A DNA stretch of 64,000 nt from [Clostridium] fimetarium (GTDB lineage: Bacteria; Bacillota; Clostridia; Lachnospirales; Lachnospiraceae), in assembly GCF_900111235.1 (NCBI RefSeq), contig NZ_FOJI01000004.1:1-64000 (forward strand), written 5' to 3'. Of the stretch, positions 1 to 7,414 are shown piece by piece (the first letter of the stretch is position 1; every line of letters starts with the position of its first letter). Made by a program: the position numbers and the translations under genes. The notes below the pieces were generated by a model. That model was not told the origin of the DNA. It did no database searches and saw only the letters and a program-made list of their open reading frames with translations.

Positions 1-90
1 TAATTTATAAAACTGCAATTGGTAAGCCGTATGCCTTAATAGGGCACGTGCGGTTTGATAAGGGGGTAGCCTAGAAATAGGTTACCCTAC
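1..90 (+). mobile_element. 3' end of a group II intron (domains V and VI)
   Basis: Bases 24-56 fold into a domain V-like hairpin. An 8-bp lower helix (24-31 with 49-56) carries the AGC catalytic triad at 25-27, followed by the usual two-base bulge CG (47-48) and an upper helix (32-36 with 42-46). Bases 64-87 form a 10-bp domain VI-like hairpin capped by GAAA (74-77), and the element probably ends at the AC of 89-90. The intron-encoded protein and domains I-IV would lie left of the window, so completeness cannot be judged. I see no clearly bulged branch-point A in domain VI, which may mean hydrolytic splicing or decay. The junction is about 28 bp upstream of the metG start codon. Confidence 0.72.
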
Positions 91-118
91 TTTATTTAAT
101 GAAAAGGAGAATAAAATC

Positions 119-2053
119 ATGGCAAAAAAACCTTATTACATTTCAACAGCAATTGCATACACATCAGGAAAACCTCATATCGGAAACACATATGAAATCG
201 TATTGGCGGATAGTATTGCAAGATTTAAAAGGCAAGCAGGATTTGATGTATACTTCCAGACAGGAACGGATGAACATGGACAAAAAATAGAGACAAAAGC
301 TGCAGAAGCAGGGATTACGCCTAAGGAATTTGTAGATAATGTATCTGGACAGATTCAGGGAATTTGGGATTTAATGAACACTTCATATGATAAATTCGTT
401 AGAACAACAGACGAGTATCATGAAAAGCAAGTGCAAAAAATATTTAAGAAATTATACGAACAAGGGGACATTTATAAAGGTAATTATGAAGGTATGTATT
501 GCACACCTTGCGAATCATTCTTTACTGAATCACAGTTGGTTGATGGAAAATGTCCTGACTGTGGAAGTGAAGTAGAGGTGGCTAAGGAAGAAGCTTACTT
601 CTTAAAACTTAGCAAATATACAGACAGATTAATTAAACATATTGAAGACCATCCAGAATTTATTCAGCCAGAATCAAGAAAAAATGAGATGATGAATAAC
701 TTTATTAAAGCAGGACTTCAAGATTTATGCGTTTCAAGAACAACTTTTAAATGGGGGATTCCAGTTGATTTTGATGATAAGCATGTTGTTTATGTATGGA
801 TTGATGCGCTAAGCAACTATATTACAGGTCTTGGATATGATGTAGATGGAAATAGCAGCGAGAATTATGCGAAATACTGGCCAGCAGATTTGCATTTAAT
901 TGGAAAAGATATTCTACGATTTCATACTATTTATTGGCCTATTATGCTTATGGCACTTGATTTGCCACTTCCAAAGCAGATTTTTGGTCATCCTTGGTTG
1001 TTGCAAGGGGATGGAAAAATGAGTAAATCAAAAGGGAATGTATTATATCCAGATGATTTGGTTGATTGTTTTGGCGTAGATGCCGTTCGTTATTTCGTAC
1101 TCCACGAAATGCCATTTGAAAATGATGGTGTTATTACATGGGAACTCATGGTAGAAAGAATGAACTCGGAACTTGCGAATACACTTGGAAACCTTGTAAA
1201 TAGAACAATTGCAATGTCTAATAAATATTTTGACGGTATCGTAAGCGTTGGTCAATCAGGAGAATTTGATGATGATTTAAAAGCACTTGTGACTGGAACG
1301 AAGGCAAAAGTAGCCGCTAAGATGGAAGATCTTCGCGTAGCAGATGCGATCACAGAAATATTTAAATTATTTAAAAGATGTAATAAATATATTGATGAAA
1401 CGACACCTTGGATACTTGCTAAGGAGGATGCGCAAAAGGATAGGCTGTCAGCGGTACTTTACAACCTCGTTGAAAGTATTACAATTGGTGTGAATCTTCT
1501 TTCACCATTTATGCCAGAGACAGCAGAAAAGATTCTTGCACAGTTGAATGCAAAGGTAAGAGAATTTGATGATTTAGACAAATTTGGTCTATATGAATCA
1601 GATACTAAAGTGACTCAGAATCCTGAGATTTTATTTGCTAGATTAGACCTTACAGAAGTGCTTGAAAAGGCAGAAAAATTGAAAGTAGAGCAGGAAGGAC
1701 CAAAGTATCCTGAAGTTGAAAAGAAAGCGGAAATTACAATTGATGATTTTGATAAAGTTCAGATTCAGGTTGGAGAAGTACTGCAGTGTGAGCCAATTAA
1801 AAAGGCTAAGAAACTTCTTGTTTCTCAAATCCGCATAGGCAATGAAGTTCGTCAGATTGTATCAGGAATTGCAAATTATTATAAACCAGAAGAGATGGTT
1901 GGTAAGAAAGTTGCTGTTATTACAAACCTTAAACCAGTGACACTTTGCGGAATGCTGTCAGAAGGAATGATACTTGCAGCAGGAGATGATGACGGAAATC
2001 TTTCGGTACTTACAGTAGATAAAGATATAATAAATGGTTCTGAAATTCGCTAA
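119..2053 (+). CDS. metG: methionyl-tRNA synthetase
   Basis: Charges tRNA-Met with methionine in the cytoplasm. Class I features are visible: a HIGH-type motif (KPHIGN) near residue 20, a zinc-knuckle insert with CxxC pairs (CTPC and CPDC) around residues 127-150, and KMSKSKGN near residue 300. The last ~110 residues form the EMAP/Trbp111-type tRNA-binding domain (begins DDFDKVQIQVGEV), so this is the long form that dimerises through its C terminus. The start is supported by AAAGGAGA at 103-110. tatD follows after 22 bp, a common Firmicutes arrangement. The group II intron tail ends just upstream, so the native promoter lies beyond it or the intron is co-transcribed. Confidence 0.97.
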   Translation: MAKKPYYISTAIAYTSGKPHIGNTYEIVLADSIARFKRQAGFDVYFQTGTDEHGQKIETKAAEAGITPKEFVDNVSGQIQGIWDLMNTSYDKFVRTTDEYHEKQVQKIFKKLYEQGDIYKGNYEGMYCTPCESFFTESQLVDGKCPDCGSEVEVAKEEAYFLKLSKYTDRLIKHIEDHPEFIQPESRKNEMMNNFIKAGLQDLCVSRTTFKWGIPVDFDDKHVVYVWIDALSNYITGLGYDVDGNSSENYAKYWPADLHLIGKDILRFHTIYWPIMLMALDLPLPKQIFGHPWLLQGDGKMSKSKGNVLYPDDLVDCFGVDAVRYFVLHEMPFENDGVITWELMVERMNSELANTLGNLVNRTIAMSNKYFDGIVSVGQSGEFDDDLKALVTGTKAKVAAKMEDLRVADAITEIFKLFKRCNKYIDETTPWILAKEDAQKDRLSAVLYNLVESITIGVNLLSPFMPETAEKILAQLNAKVREFDDLDKFGLYESDTKVTQNPEILFARLDLTEVLEKAEKLKVEQEGPKYPEVEKKAEITIDDFDKVQIQVGEVLQCEPIKKAKKLLVSQIRIGNEVRQIVSGIANYYKPEEMVGKKVAVITNLKPVTLCGMLSEGMILAAGDDDGNLSVLTVDKDIINGSEIR

Positions 2054-2075
2054 AGAGACATAATAGGAGGCTGAA

Positions 2076-2858
2076 ATGATATTTGAAACGCATGCACATT
2101 ATGACGATAAGGCTTTTGATGAAGATAGAAATGAACTGATTAAAAGCCTTCCAGGTAATGGAATAGAATATGTTGTTAATGTCGGCGCCAGTATGGATTC
2201 TACAAGAAGTAGCATAGAACTGGCAGCAAAGTATGATTTTATATATGCTGCAATTGGCGTTCATCCTTCAGAAACTGGTGAACTTTCGGAAAATGACATT
2301 GAATGGCTAAAAAAGGAAGCATTAAGTAATAAAAAAGTAGTTGCAATTGGTGAAATCGGTCTGGATTATTATTGGGATGAGCCAGAACGAAATATTCAAA
2401 AGATCTGGTTTGAGCGACAACTTGAACTTGCAAGAGAAGTGAAACTTCCCATTATTATTCATTCTAGAGATGCCGCAAAGGAAACGCTAGATATAATGAA
2501 GGCTCACAAAGCTGAAGAACTTGGCGGCGTTGTACATTGCTACTCCTACTCAAAAGAGACCGCAAAGGAATACCTTGATATGGGATTTTACTTTGGAATT
2601 GGTGGTGTCGTCACCTTTAAAAATGCTAAGAGATTAAAAGAAGTTGTGGAATATATTCCGCTGGATAGGATTCTTCTTGAAACAGATAGTCCATATCTAT
2701 CACCAGAACCCAATAGGGGCAAGAGAAATTCATCACTTAACATCCCATATATAGCGAGTGCTATTGCACAGTTGAAAGGCGTAGAGTATGATGAGTTGGT
2801 AAGCATTGCTTATCAAAATGCAAAGGATATGTATTTTAAAAAATTGGAACAAATTTGA
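2076..2858 (+). CDS. tatD: TatD family metal-dependent DNase
   Basis: Amidohydrolase-fold metal-dependent hydrolase; family members have 3'-5' exonuclease/DNase activity. Visible family motifs are the N-terminal HAHYDD metal site, GEIGLDYYWD in the middle, HSRDA, and the C-terminal ETDSPYLSP. Length (260 aa) is usual. The ribosome binding site is AGGAGG at 2065-2070. It sits between metG and the small membrane protein/rsmA, probably in one transcript; metG-tatD-rsmA is a conserved order in Firmicutes. Nothing unusual is seen. Confidence 0.95.
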   Translation: MIFETHAHYDDKAFDEDRNELIKSLPGNGIEYVVNVGASMDSTRSSIELAAKYDFIYAAIGVHPSETGELSENDIEWLKKEALSNKKVVAIGEIGLDYYWDEPERNIQKIWFERQLELAREVKLPIIIHSRDAAKETLDIMKAHKAEELGGVVHCYSYSKETAKEYLDMGFYFGIGGVVTFKNAKRLKEVVEYIPLDRILLETDSPYLSPEPNRGKRNSSLNIPYIASAIAQLKGVEYDELVSIAYQNAKDMYFKKLEQI

Positions 2859-2893
2859 TTTGCGCAAACATATGCGTAGAAATGGAGAAAAAC

Positions 2894-3115
2894 ATGAAAC
2901 AATCTGATGATGAAATAATAAATGCTAGAATTAAAAAAAGTAAAAGTATGGAATTAGCGAGTTTAATTATCTGGCTTGTAGGAATCATATTTTTTAATGT
3001 ATCAAAAATAACAGATCCTGCGCTGGAAGTGGTATTGATCGTGATTTCTCTGTCGGCAATGGTATTCTATATTCTTTTAAGATTTAGAAGATACCAGTAT
3101 GAAAGTAAAAAGTAA
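2894..3115 (+). CDS. small two-helix membrane protein, unknown function
   Basis: About 73 aa: a charged N terminus rich in Lys/Asp/Glu, two hydrophobic helices (roughly residues 20-38 and 43-60), and a basic C-terminal tail. Upstream in-frame ATGs exist at 2855 and 2882, but GGAG at 2884-2887 is correctly spaced for the ATG at 2894, so I use that start. It lies between tatD and rsmA, apparently in the same transcript. I do not recognise a family; the topology suggests an inner-membrane protein with both ends in the cytoplasm. Confidence 0.7.
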   Translation: MKQSDDEIINARIKKSKSMELASLIIWLVGIIFFNVSKITDPALEVVLIVISLSAMVFYILLRFRRYQYESKK

Positions 3116-3150
3116 TCATTCAAGCTGATGTTGTGAAAGGCAGGAAATAA

Positions 3151-4077
3151 ATGGAACAAAATCCAAAAATCGATATAGAAAATAAAGAACAAAATCAAGT
3201 CATAAAACATTTGGGAAATCCAAAGAATACCCTTGAAATAATTAAAAAATATAACTTTTCAATTCAGAAAAAGTTCGGTCAGAATTTCTTGATAGATGGA
3301 AATGTAGTTGAAAAGATTGTCAGAGAAGCTGGAGTAACAAAAGATGATTTTGTGCTTGAAATTGGTCCAGGAATTGGAACAATGACACAGATTCTATGTG
3401 AACAGGCCAGAGAAGTGGTAGCAGTAGAAATTGATACGAAGCTTATTCCAATACTAAAAGAAACACTAAGTGGATATGATAATGTGTTAGTTATTAATGA
3501 AGATGTACTTAAATTAGACATTAATCAATTGGCAAAGGAAAGAAATGGCGGCAAGCCAATTAAAGTTGTAGCCAATTTGCCTTATTATATTACCACGCCA
3601 ATTATAATGGGACTTTTTGAAAGCCATGTTCCACTTGAAAGTATTACAATAATGGTTCAAAAGGAAGTAGCCGACAGAATGCAGGTTGGCCCTGGAACCA
3701 AGGACTATGGCGCGCTTTCGCTAGCTGTTCAGTACTATGCGGAGCCACAGATTATTTTAAAGGTGCCAGCAAACTGTTTTATGCCAAGACCGAATGTGGA
3801 TTCAGCAGTAATAAAGTTGACAACTCACCCCAAAACGCCAGTCGATGTGGATAACGAGAAACTAATGTTTAAAATTATTAGGGCATCATTTAATCAGAGA
3901 AGAAAGACACTTGCAAATGGTCTTAACAATAGGGCAGAAATTGAACTCTCTAAGGAGATAATACAGGAATCTATTGAAGAAATGCAATTATCTGCAAGCA
4001 TTCGTGGTGAGGCATTGACGTTGAAACAGTTTGCTGAACTATCTAATATAATTAATGCGAAACTGAGTGTACAATAG
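3151..4077 (+). CDS. rsmA: 16S rRNA dimethyladenosine transferase RsmA/KsgA
   Basis: Dimethylates the two adjacent adenines in helix 45 of 16S rRNA during 30S maturation, using S-adenosylmethionine. The Rossmann SAM site is seen as KKFGQNFLID followed by VLEIGPGIGTMTQ, an acidic strand-2 end (VAVEID), and the catalytic NLPYYITTPI motif. The C-terminal helical domain is present; 308 aa is slightly longer than usual because of a charged N-terminal extension of ~25 residues. The ribosome binding site is AGGCAGGAAA ahead of ATG 3151. Its stop is followed closely by a response-regulator gene. Confidence 0.96.
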   Translation: MEQNPKIDIENKEQNQVIKHLGNPKNTLEIIKKYNFSIQKKFGQNFLIDGNVVEKIVREAGVTKDDFVLEIGPGIGTMTQILCEQAREVVAVEIDTKLIPILKETLSGYDNVLVINEDVLKLDINQLAKERNGGKPIKVVANLPYYITTPIIMGLFESHVPLESITIMVQKEVADRMQVGPGTKDYGALSLAVQYYAEPQIILKVPANCFMPRPNVDSAVIKLTTHPKTPVDVDNEKLMFKIIRASFNQRRKTLANGLNNRAEIELSKEIIQESIEEMQLSASIRGEALTLKQFAELSNIINAKLSVQ

Positions 4078-4100
4078 TGTATCTGGAGGGGAGTTTGGAT

Positions 4101-4817
4101 ATGAACTGTGATTGTTTGATCGTAGATGACGAGATAGAGCTTGCAAAGGCAACTTGTGAATATTTTGAAATGTTTGGGGTTAGTTGCGCATATGTGACTA
4201 ACGCAAATGATTGTATGAGCTTTACTGAAAATAATTCGGTAAAGCTTATTTTGCTTGATATTAATCTTGGTGCGGACAGTGGATTTGTACTATGCAAGGC
4301 GCTTCGAGAAAAAACGGATGTGCCAATTCTTTTTATTAGCGCAAGACAAAGCGATGACGATGTGTTGATCGCTTTGAATATTGGTGGTGATGATTACATC
4401 AAGAAGCCCTATTCACTTAGCGTAATTCTTGCTAAAGTTAAGGTTATATTGAAGCGTTATGAAGGCAAAAGTATAGTTGACAAAAGTAATGATACAAATT
4501 CCAGTTCTTTGAATGACAATATATGTGGCGAGCTTAGAATAGAGGTCGATGCCATGAAGGTATACATTAGCGGAAAAGATGCAGGTCTTAAGACCAAGGA
4601 ATTCAAGCTGTTTTACTATCTTTATTCCAATAAAAACAAAGTGATTACAAAGGATGAATTATTTGCACAAATCTGGGGTGATACATTTTTTAGTGATGGG
4701 ACTTTAAATGTACATATCAGGAAAATTCGTGAAAAGGTTGAAGAAAATCCAAATAACCCAAGGTATATCAAAACTGTCTGGGGTACAGGATACATATTTG
4801 AATTGCTGGAGCATTAA
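4101..4817 (+). CDS. OmpR/PhoB-family response regulator
   Basis: DNA-binding response regulator of about 238 aa. The receiver domain (1-115) has the acidic pair D9/D10, phosphoacceptor D53 (ILLDINL), and K102 before proline. The C-terminal winged helix (140-235) contains KTKEFKLFYYL and a typical RKIREKVEENP recognition region. A GTG at 4077 is in frame, but GGAGGGGAG at 4085-4093 fits the ATG at 4101. The sensor kinase follows after 18 bp. Likely targets are the ABC transporter genes 1.8 kb downstream, whose upstream region carries phased 30-bp repeats. Confidence 0.92.
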   Translation: MNCDCLIVDDEIELAKATCEYFEMFGVSCAYVTNANDCMSFTENNSVKLILLDINLGADSGFVLCKALREKTDVPILFISARQSDDDVLIALNIGGDDYIKKPYSLSVILAKVKVILKRYEGKSIVDKSNDTNSSSLNDNICGELRIEVDAMKVYISGKDAGLKTKEFKLFYYLYSNKNKVITKDELFAQIWGDTFFSDGTLNVHIRKIREKVEENPNNPRYIKTVWGTGYIFELLEH

Positions 4818-4835
4818 ATATATTTGGGGGAACAT

Positions 4836-6155
4836 ATGAAAATAAATAAGATTATAATCGGTGTGACACTAATACTGATTATCATATATGCATTTACATT
4901 TGGATACATTAATAAGACAAATATTGAAACTGTTGATGTTACCAAGGTAAATAATGTGGTAAAAAGTATTGAAAAAGAGTTTGATAAGCAACAGTATAGT
5001 ATTTCCAAAACGGGCGAGATTGATAATTTGTCATATAAGGTAGTGTATGTTGACGATGAAAATTATAATTCAGTTATATTTGATGCGATGAAAAGTAGAA
5101 GTACAGTTGCTGATTTGACATCTAATATTAATAATGAAAATGAGACAAAGTTAATTGGAAAGGTCATTTTCCTGATTGATGATAATCAAGAAAATAGGAT
5201 GAAGAAAGATGTTATAAAATTAGTTACAGTTGCATTCTTAGCAACACTCATTATTTTTTATGTTATTGTTGGCATAATATATGTTCAAATTTTAAAGCCA
5301 TTTGCAAAAATGAAGCGGTTTGCTGCAAAAATTGCTGAGGGAGATTTGGAGTTTCAACTTTTGATGGATAAAAACAACTATTTTGGTGCATTTACTGAGA
5401 GCTTCGATATGATGAGGGAAGAACTTATGAAGGCAAAACAGAGTGAATATAAGGCTAATATTAGCAAAAAAGAATTAGTGGCTGAACTTTCTCATGATAT
5501 AATGACGCCGGTAGCTACGATTAAAGCAATTTGCGAATTATTACAGGTGAAGCTTCGAAGTGAAGAAGATATTAAATTTGGAACCAGTTTAGACAGAAAT
5601 GCACTTGGCGAGACTGCAGAAAAAATTGAAGTCATTTATAACAAAGCTGATGTAATTGATAAGTTAATCAGCGACATGTTTCACACGACGTTGGAGGAAC
5701 TTGAGATGTTAAAAGTAAATATAACTGAGCAACCAAGTACAATAATCACTCAGATGTTTATGGGCATCAATAATTTTGAAAAAATACATTTTCAAAATAG
5801 CGTAACGGAGTGCCTTATAAAATGTGATCCGTTACGACTTGGACAGGTAATTGATAATATAATAAGTAATTCTTATAAATATGCAGGAACAGAAATAGAT
5901 GTACGTTTTGACATGAATGAACCAGAAAAAATCCTTGGCATAAAAGTTAGAGATTATGGAGGCGGCGTGGATGACAATGAACTACCGCTTGTATGCGAAA
6001 AGTTTTATAGGGGCTCCCAAGAAACGGAAAAAAAATCATCGGGTTCCGGCTTGGGATTGTATCTTGCGAGACAGTTTATGGAAGGTATGGGAGGAACTTT
6101 TGATTGTTATAATGAGGACGGGTTTGTAGTGGAAATACATATAAAGATAGTTTAA
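4836..6155 (+). CDS. sensor histidine kinase, partner of the 4101 regulator
   Basis: About 439 aa. It has a membrane helix at 5-23, an extracytoplasmic region of ~100 residues, a second helix around 130-155, a HAMP linker (FAAKIAEGDLEF), a phosphoacceptor H box (ELSHDIMTPVATIK), an N box (NIISNSYKYA), and ATP-lid glycine boxes (DYGGGVDD, SGSGLGLYLARQF). GGGGG at 4826-4830 supports ATG 4836 over an in-frame TTG at 4824. Kinase, regulator and the downstream MacB/FtsX-type transporter resemble antimicrobial-peptide sensing and resistance modules. The stimulus cannot be read from the sequence. Confidence 0.92.
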   Translation: MKINKIIIGVTLILIIIYAFTFGYINKTNIETVDVTKVNNVVKSIEKEFDKQQYSISKTGEIDNLSYKVVYVDDENYNSVIFDAMKSRSTVADLTSNINNENETKLIGKVIFLIDDNQENRMKKDVIKLVTVAFLATLIIFYVIVGIIYVQILKPFAKMKRFAAKIAEGDLEFQLLMDKNNYFGAFTESFDMMREELMKAKQSEYKANISKKELVAELSHDIMTPVATIKAICELLQVKLRSEEDIKFGTSLDRNALGETAEKIEVIYNKADVIDKLISDMFHTTLEELEMLKVNITEQPSTIITQMFMGINNFEKIHFQNSVTECLIKCDPLRLGQVIDNIISNSYKYAGTEIDVRFDMNEPEKILGIKVRDYGGGVDDNELPLVCEKFYRGSQETEKKSSGSGLGLYLARQFMEGMGGTFDCYNEDGFVVEIHIKIV

Positions 6156-6316
6156 GGTGATAAGTGGGAAGGCAGGATGTTTTATTAGTGGAAGAATTTT
6201 AAATTTTTCAAAAATCATATAAAGTTATGTATATAAATCAAAATTAGGTGAATACTTTTAGCGTGATATAGTATATTCGTGATAAGTGGAAACTTGTAGC
6301 AATATGTTCTATTCAT

Positions 6317-6350
6317 AGGTATCCTACAAAGGCGTGGGGTACCTTTTTTT
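6317..6350 (+). terminator. intrinsic terminator after the two-component operon
   Basis: AGGTATCC (6317-6324) pairs with GGGTACCT (6337-6344), including one G-U pair, and runs directly into seven T residues. It lies 160 bp after the kinase stop codon. The intergenic stretch 6156-6654 (499 bp) otherwise holds a second terminator-like hairpin and the repeat array described separately; I see no gene in it. Confidence 0.7.
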
Positions 6351-6483
6351 ATTTGATATTAGGGGAAATGAAATAATTCAAAAAATTCGGATAAACGCAT
6401 GGTAATTTTTGTTATATTTAAGAAACAGTTAAGAAATTCATAAGAGTTGGTAAAAGACCTATTAATAAACAGTAATATATAAT

Positions 6484-6521
6484 AAGACTATGGAAAGCAA
6501 ATTGCAAACGGTAGTCTTTTT
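6484..6521 (+). terminator. second terminator-like hairpin (possible attenuator)
   Basis: AAGACTA (6484-6490) pairs with TAGTCTT (6512-6518), followed by a run of five T. The loop contains the small palindrome GCAAATTGC. It comes after the first terminator and before the ABC transporter promoter region, so it is either a back-up terminator or an attenuator. Confidence 0.5.
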
Positions 6522-6550
6522 GTTATGTATTGGCAGGTAGGATAACACTT

Positions 6551-6640
6551 GCATTTGAAATCCATAAATATCTACAAGTATTTAAAAGAAACCATAAAGA
6601 TTTATAAAAATTTAAAAGAAATCATAAGGATTTTATAAGA
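6551..6640 (+). promoter_or_regulatory. three 30-bp phased direct repeats, candidate response-regulator operator
   Basis: Copies at 6581-6610 and 6611-6640 are nearly identical (TTTAAAAGAAAYCATAARG core), and a degenerate copy lies at about 6551-6580. The CATAA core begins at 6563, 6593 and 6623, an exact 30-bp period (about three helical turns). A looser relative (AAGAAATTCATAAGAG) is at 6431-6446. The array ends just before the ribosome binding site of the ABC ATPase gene. Direct repeats in phase with the helix are the usual DNA target of OmpR-family regulators; that this regulator is the one at 4101 is inference. Confidence 0.5.
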
Positions 6641-6654
6641 AAAGGGGAAATACA

Positions 6655-7413
6655 ATGGAAGATATAATTTTAAAAGCAGAAATGCTATGCAAAACTTATT
6701 CCAATGGAAGTGTGATGCAACACGTTTTAAAAAATATGAATATTAACATTAAAAAGGGGGACTTCACTGTAATTATGGGAAGCTCGGGATCTGGAAAGTC
6801 AACACTTTTATATGCGTTATCCGGAATGGATAAACCTACACTTGGAAGTATTGCATTTAAGGGTGAAGAGATTTCAAAGTATTCAAATGATACACTTGCA
6901 ATATTTCGAAGAAAACATTGCGGGTTTGTGTTTCAACAAATGTATCTGAATGATACGATGAGCGTGCTTGATAACATAATTATAAGTGGACTTCTTGTGA
7001 GCAAGGACAAAAAGGCAATTGCACAAAAAGCCAAGGAGCTTCTTGTGAAAGTTGGAATGACCCAGGAGTGCTATAACAAATATCCATCTCAGCTTTCAGG
7101 TGGTGAAGCACAGAGAGTAGCAATTGTTAGGGCTCTTATCAACTCCCCTGAAATCGTATTCGCAGATGAGCCAACAGGTGCACTTAACTCAACGAATTCA
7201 ACAAATGTCCTAGATGTAATGACTGATATTAATGCACTGGGTCAGAGTATAATTATGGTAACGCATGATATGAAAACAGCCAGAAGAGCCAATCGAATAT
7301 TATATTTAAAAGACGGCGTAATCATAGATGAATTAAATATCGGAACATATGCAAAGGATGATAACAGTAGACACAACAAATTAAGAGAATTTCTCGAGAG
7401 AATGGGGTGGTAG
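6655..7413 (+). CDS. ABC transporter ATP-binding protein (MacB/LolD/BceA type)
   Basis: 252 aa ATPase. Walker A is GSSGSGKST (near residue 42), the Q loop is FVFQQMYL, the signature is LSGGEAQR (near 147), Walker B is IVFADEPTGAL, and the H loop is MVTHD. The PTGAL stretch after Walker B is typical of the MacB/LolD/BceA class, which pairs with FtsX-type permeases. The ribosome binding site is AAGGGGAAA before ATG 6655. The permease follows after a single intervening base. Likely role: removal of, or resistance to, membrane-active peptides, or lipoprotein-type mechanotransmission. Confidence 0.94.
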   Translation: MEDIILKAEMLCKTYSNGSVMQHVLKNMNINIKKGDFTVIMGSSGSGKSTLLYALSGMDKPTLGSIAFKGEEISKYSNDTLAIFRRKHCGFVFQQMYLNDTMSVLDNIIISGLLVSKDKKAIAQKAKELLVKVGMTQECYNKYPSQLSGGEAQRVAIVRALINSPEIVFADEPTGALNSTNSTNVLDVMTDINALGQSIIMVTHDMKTARRANRILYLKDGVIIDELNIGTYAKDDNSRHNKLREFLERMGW

Positions 7414-7414
7414 A

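Noticed and set aside
6491-6541. 16-codon frame in the gap before the ABC transporter
   Set aside because: No ribosome binding site; it overlaps a terminator-like hairpin.
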